Positions 5,278-7,676 of a DNA stretch of 7,676 nucleotides are shown piece by piece. The translations under genes and the position numbers were made by a program. The stretch's first letter is position 1. The number at the start of each line of letters is the position of its first letter. The DNA comes from Candidatus Kapaibacterium sp. (GTDB lineage Bacteria > Bacteroidota > Ignavibacteria > Kapaibacteriales > UBA2268). The notes under the pieces are model-generated. The model was not told the origin of the DNA and did not search any database. It saw nothing but the letters and a program-made list of their open reading frames with translations. The stretch is from assembly GCA_938038165.1 (NCBI GenBank), contig CALHRB010000080.1:1-7676 (forward strand), written 5' to 3'.

Positions 5278-5723
5278 TGGAAAAGAACAAATACATATTT
5301 GCTTTGGCACTTTTAATAATCGTGTTATTATTGAGCTTCCTCTTGGGAAGAAGTTCCAAGAATTGCAATGATTCTGTTCAAACCATAATTAAAAGAGATA
5401 CTTTGATAATAGTCAAACAGTCTGAACCATTAATAATTGAAAAAATTAAACCAAAGATAATTATTCAGGAAGATACTTTGATACTTACAAAGCCTTTTGT
5501 TGCCATAGTTGATACTATTATTAAAAGGGATACTATATATGCAAAGTTTGAATTTCCTGTGAATACCTTTGATTTATGGATTAAAAGGAAACCGGACAGC
5601 ACTCTGATTCAAACCATTACCATTACGGAGGAAGTTATGAAGGAAAGACCCTGGTGGGAAGCTTCCGCTTATACTATCGGAGGAACTGTTGCCGGATTCT
5701 TAATCGGAAGAACAATTAAGTGA
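5274..5723 (+). CDS. Two-TM envelope protein, possible spanin-like lysis protein
   Basis: The 149-residue product has an N-terminal membrane segment (about 7-25, ALALLIIVLLLSFLLG) and a Gly-rich hydrophobic segment at the end (about 132-146, TIGGTVAGFLIG). Between them is an extended, strand-rich, charged region in which the motif TIIKRDT occurs twice (residues 37-43 and 81-87). An ERPWWE motif precedes the second segment. Proteins of this look are frequent in Bacteroidota phages next to endolysins. A role like Rz, joining inner and outer membranes for the last step of lysis, is inferred from position and topology only. It lacks a lipobox, so it is not a standard u-spanin. The start overlaps the endolysin stop by four bases (ATGA), with a second ATG immediately after. 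Confidence 0.6.
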   Translation: MMEKNKYIFALALLIIVLLLSFLLGRSSKNCNDSVQTIIKRDTLIIVKQSEPLIIEKIKPKIIIQEDTLILTKPFVAIVDTIIKRDTIYAKFEFPVNTFDLWIKRKPDSTLIQTITITEEVMKERPWWEASAYTIGGTVAGFLIGRTIK

Positions 5724-5738
5724 GGTTAAATCAATGTT

Positions 5739-6026
5739 ATGTGGATACAGAAAGCTGAAATTGTTGCTGGTGAAATTAAATTCAATAAGCTTGGAATTAT
5801 TAAGGCTAATGAACTTGAGCCGGGCATTGCAGACAAGCATTATGTTCACGAGCAGACGACTGCAAGCGATGTTTGGAATGTCTTTCATAATCTACAAAAG
5901 AAGCCGGCTGTTTCAACTATCGATAGCACAGGAGCTGTCGTTTATGGTCATGTTGAACATTTATCTGATAATGAATTGAGAATAACTTTTAAATATCCTT
6001 TTGCTGGAAAAGCATATTGTAACTAA
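5739..6026 (+). CDS. Small fibre-domain protein (stand-alone tail tip/fibre C-terminal domain)
   Basis: The 95-residue protein has an N-terminal part (MWIQKAEIVAGEIKF, residues 1-37) and a C-terminal beta domain. The domain carries a WNVFHNLQKKPAV strand, DSTGAVVYG, a HLSDNELRITF strand and a final PFAGKAY. This pattern is common at the end of phage receptor-binding and tail proteins, and the same layout (SHNLGNK, then TAKFTFK, then ATGKVY) ends the large fibre encoded next. It may be a fibre tip, a trimer clamp or a minor tail protein; the sequence cannot decide. The start at 5739 has only a distant GAGG (5722-5725). An ATG at 5734 is nearer to it but opens a different frame without recognisable protein. 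The next gene begins 11 bases after the stop. Confidence 0.68.
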   Translation: MWIQKAEIVAGEIKFNKLGIIKANELEPGIADKHYVHEQTTASDVWNVFHNLQKKPAVSTIDSTGAVVYGHVEHLSDNELRITFKYPFAGKAYCN

Positions 6027-6037
6027 GGAAATAGATT

Positions 6038-7618
6038 ATGCCAATACCATTTTTAAATGACATAGACCTATCGGGTGTTCTAAAAATCCTGAATAGTACA
6101 GGATATTTAGATCTCGATAAGAACGAAATCAGAAATGCAGTTGTACAGAACCTTGCTTCCGAACCCGCATCACCGTTAGCGGGGCAGATAATTCATAATA
6201 CAGCTAAAACCGATACAGTTAAAGGTAATGGTAAGTTCGGCTACAGAACTGCTTCATCTTGGGTTTATCCTGATATGGAAAAGTCCGTTTATGACACAAA
6301 CAATGATGGACGTGTAAATCTTGCAGATGATTCCGATACTCTCGACGGACAGCATGGAGCTTATTATTTAGACAGAGTAAATCATACTGGCACACAGCTA
6401 TCATCGACTATATCAGACTTCGAGGAAGCAGTTGAAGATGCCATCGGTAATTCTTTGATAGATACAAACTCAATTGATTTGACTTACGATGATGTAAACA
6501 ATCAAATAAAAGCTGATGTCAAGATTGTTTCTGGTGGTGGGATTGAAATTGTTGCTAATGGTCTCCAATTAACAAACACAGGAGTTTCTGCCGGGACTTA
6601 TACTAAAGTAACAGTTGATGTGAAAGGTAGAATTACTTCAGCCACTACTTTATCTTCAGGCGATTTGCCTTCGCATACTCACGTAGCTGCGAATATCACC
6701 GACTTTAACACTGCCGTCAGGACAAACCGGCTCGACCAAATGGCAGTCCCTACAACTTCACTCAATCTCAACAGCCAGAAGATTACCAATCTTGCAGATC
6801 CGACAAATCCACAGGATGCAGCAACTAAGAACTATGTGGATAATGCTGTATCGGGACTTGACTGGAAAAACAGCGTAAGAGTGGCAACTACAGGAAATAT
6901 TACATTATCAGGCACTCAGACTATTGACACAATAGCCGTTGTCGTAGGAGACAGAGTTTTGGTCAAAAATCAGACTACATCCGCTCAAAATGGAATTTAC
7001 ATTGTGTCAGCTTCTTCCTGGTCAAGAGCTGCAGACGTCGATGCCTGGGCAGAATTAGTTTCTGCTGCTGTCTTTGTCGAGCAAGGCACTGTCAATGCCG
7101 ATAGTGCATGGATCTGCACTGTGGATAATGGAGGGACTCTGGGAACGACTGCTGTAACTTGGACTCAATTTAATGGTGTCGCTCAATTAGTTGCAGGTGC
7201 TGGTCTTTCTAAGACAGGTAATCAGGTTGAAGTTAATGTTGACAACCAATCCATTGAAATAATTGCCGATACATTACAAGCAAAGCTCGATTCCACTGGA
7301 GGAATTACCAAGTCTGCAAGCGGGCTGAAGGTAAATGTGGATAATTCCACTGTCGAAATTGTTGAAAATCAATTATCGATTAAGGGAGCATATAAGAACA
7401 AAAAGGTTCTCGGAACAATTACCGGAGACAGCACAACAACTATATTTTCGATATCTCACAACTTAGGTAATAAAGATATTTTTATTGATGTTTATGAAAA
7501 CACTACAGGATATACTGCTTATCCGCTTATTGAAAGATTTGACACAAACACCGCGAAATTCACTTTCAAGGTTGCTCCTGCTACCGGGAAAGTTTATAAC
7601 GTGGTTATTATCGGTTAG
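6038..7618 (+). CDS. Tail fibre protein
   Basis: This 526-residue fibre is made of modules typical of phage side fibres. Residues 1-30 hold an N-terminal attachment segment (MPIPFLNDIDLSG). Residues about 86-104 hold a DTNNDGRVNLADD loop like a calcium-binding motif, followed by the LDGQHGAYYL shaft motif. Two related segments carry NHTGTQ...ISDFEEAV (about 115-131) and SHTHVAANITDFNTAV (212-227). The LNSQKITNLADPTNPQDAAT and NYVDNAVSGLDWK motifs follow, and then a conserved domain (about 272-380) with VVVGDRVLVKNQT, NGIYIV and TWTQFNG. Residues 398-417 and 431-450 are near repeats (VNVDN...VEIV). The C-terminal domain (about 455-526) matches that of the preceding small protein. It should bind the host surface. 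An AGGA lies about eight bases before the ATG. It is complete, with no chaperone gene in view. Confidence 0.9.
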   Translation: MPIPFLNDIDLSGVLKILNSTGYLDLDKNEIRNAVVQNLASEPASPLAGQIIHNTAKTDTVKGNGKFGYRTASSWVYPDMEKSVYDTNNDGRVNLADDSDTLDGQHGAYYLDRVNHTGTQLSSTISDFEEAVEDAIGNSLIDTNSIDLTYDDVNNQIKADVKIVSGGGIEIVANGLQLTNTGVSAGTYTKVTVDVKGRITSATTLSSGDLPSHTHVAANITDFNTAVRTNRLDQMAVPTTSLNLNSQKITNLADPTNPQDAATKNYVDNAVSGLDWKNSVRVATTGNITLSGTQTIDTIAVVVGDRVLVKNQTTSAQNGIYIVSASSWSRAADVDAWAELVSAAVFVEQGTVNADSAWICTVDNGGTLGTTAVTWTQFNGVAQLVAGAGLSKTGNQVEVNVDNQSIEIIADTLQAKLDSTGGITKSASGLKVNVDNSTVEIVENQLSIKGAYKNKKVLGTITGDSTTTIFSISHNLGNKDIFIDVYENTTGYTAYPLIERFDTNTAKFTFKVAPATGKVYNVVIIG

Positions 7619-7628
7619 TAGGAATCAA

Positions 7629-7676
7629 ATGCCAGCAACGCCAATACTCGATGATTTGGATATGAATTTTTCGGAG
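7629..7676 (+). CDS. Start of a second tail fibre paralogue (3' end outside window)
   Basis: An ATG at 7629 follows AGGA (7620-7623) at a five-base spacing and is open to the window edge. The 16 visible residues, beginning MPATPILDDLDMN, resemble the start of the preceding fibre (MPIPFLNDIDLSG): Met-Pro, an aliphatic pair, then acidic Asp-aliphatic-Asp. This suggests a tandem paralogue sharing the tail-attachment end. Only the N-terminus is visible, so the call rests on similarity and position. Confidence 0.6.
   Translation, partial: MPATPILDDLDMNFSE

Noticed and set aside
5183..5371. 62-residue + strand frame across the endolysin/envelope protein junction
   Set aside because: It is a shadow of two supported genes in another frame with no independent signals.
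5734..5979. 81-residue + strand frame starting at ATG 5734, closer to the GAGG site
   Set aside because: Its product is Leu/Ser-rich with no domain, while the frame from 5739 encodes a clear fibre-type domain.
7228..7390. Recent gene duplication inside the fibre (VNVDN repeats)
   Set aside because: The two copies differ at many positions at both DNA and protein level; internal shaft repeats of this kind are ordinary in tail fibres.

Overview
This window is a phage or prophage structural and lysis region with low-to-moderate GC. All genes are on the + strand except one inserted two-gene toxin-antitoxin unit. I infer a host in or near the Bacteroidota/Ignavibacteriota group. The grounds are AT-rich coding with many Lys/Ile/Glu codons, 7-bp tandem repeat tracts in the spacers, and the style of the envelope/lysis proteins. 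This host placement is tentative.

Layout, left to right. (1) 1-2561 is a lambda-type head module: a capsid protease/scaffold gene entering from the left with a nested in-frame scaffold start at 298, an enlarged gpD-like decoration protein, and a gpE-family major capsid protein. (2) 2645-3459 holds two Mu-type head-to-tail proteins of the gp36 and gp37 families, so the neck resembles a different phage lineage from the shell. (3) 3499-5723 is a probable lysis cassette: a one-TM coiled-coil protein, a three-TM holin-like protein, an exported Cys/His peptidoglycan hydrolase, and a two-TM envelope protein that could act as a spanin. A hicBA toxin-antitoxin pair lies on the opposite strand in the middle of it. 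(4) 5739-7676 holds receptor-binding or fibre genes: a 95-residue protein built around a C-terminal fibre domain, a 526-residue tail fibre whose end has the same domain pattern, and the start of what looks like a second fibre paralogue running off the right edge.

Most + strand genes are tightly packed, several with 1- to 4-base stop/start overlaps, which suggests one late operon. The clear spacers, 2562-2644 and 3460-3498, are filled by 7-bp tandem repeats. No tail sheath, tube or tape-measure gene is seen between the gp37-like gene and the fibres, so these must lie elsewhere if the phage is tailed.

The most unusual observations are: a GAACA array stepping every 10-11 bp inside the protease/scaffold linker, organised into 54-bp frame-preserving units; near-absence of GATC beside an excess of TCGA; the lambda/Mu hybrid head; and the antisense toxin-antitoxin pair inside the lysis genes. 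I see no clear sign of a wholly new system. No stretch over 300 bases lacks a gene.
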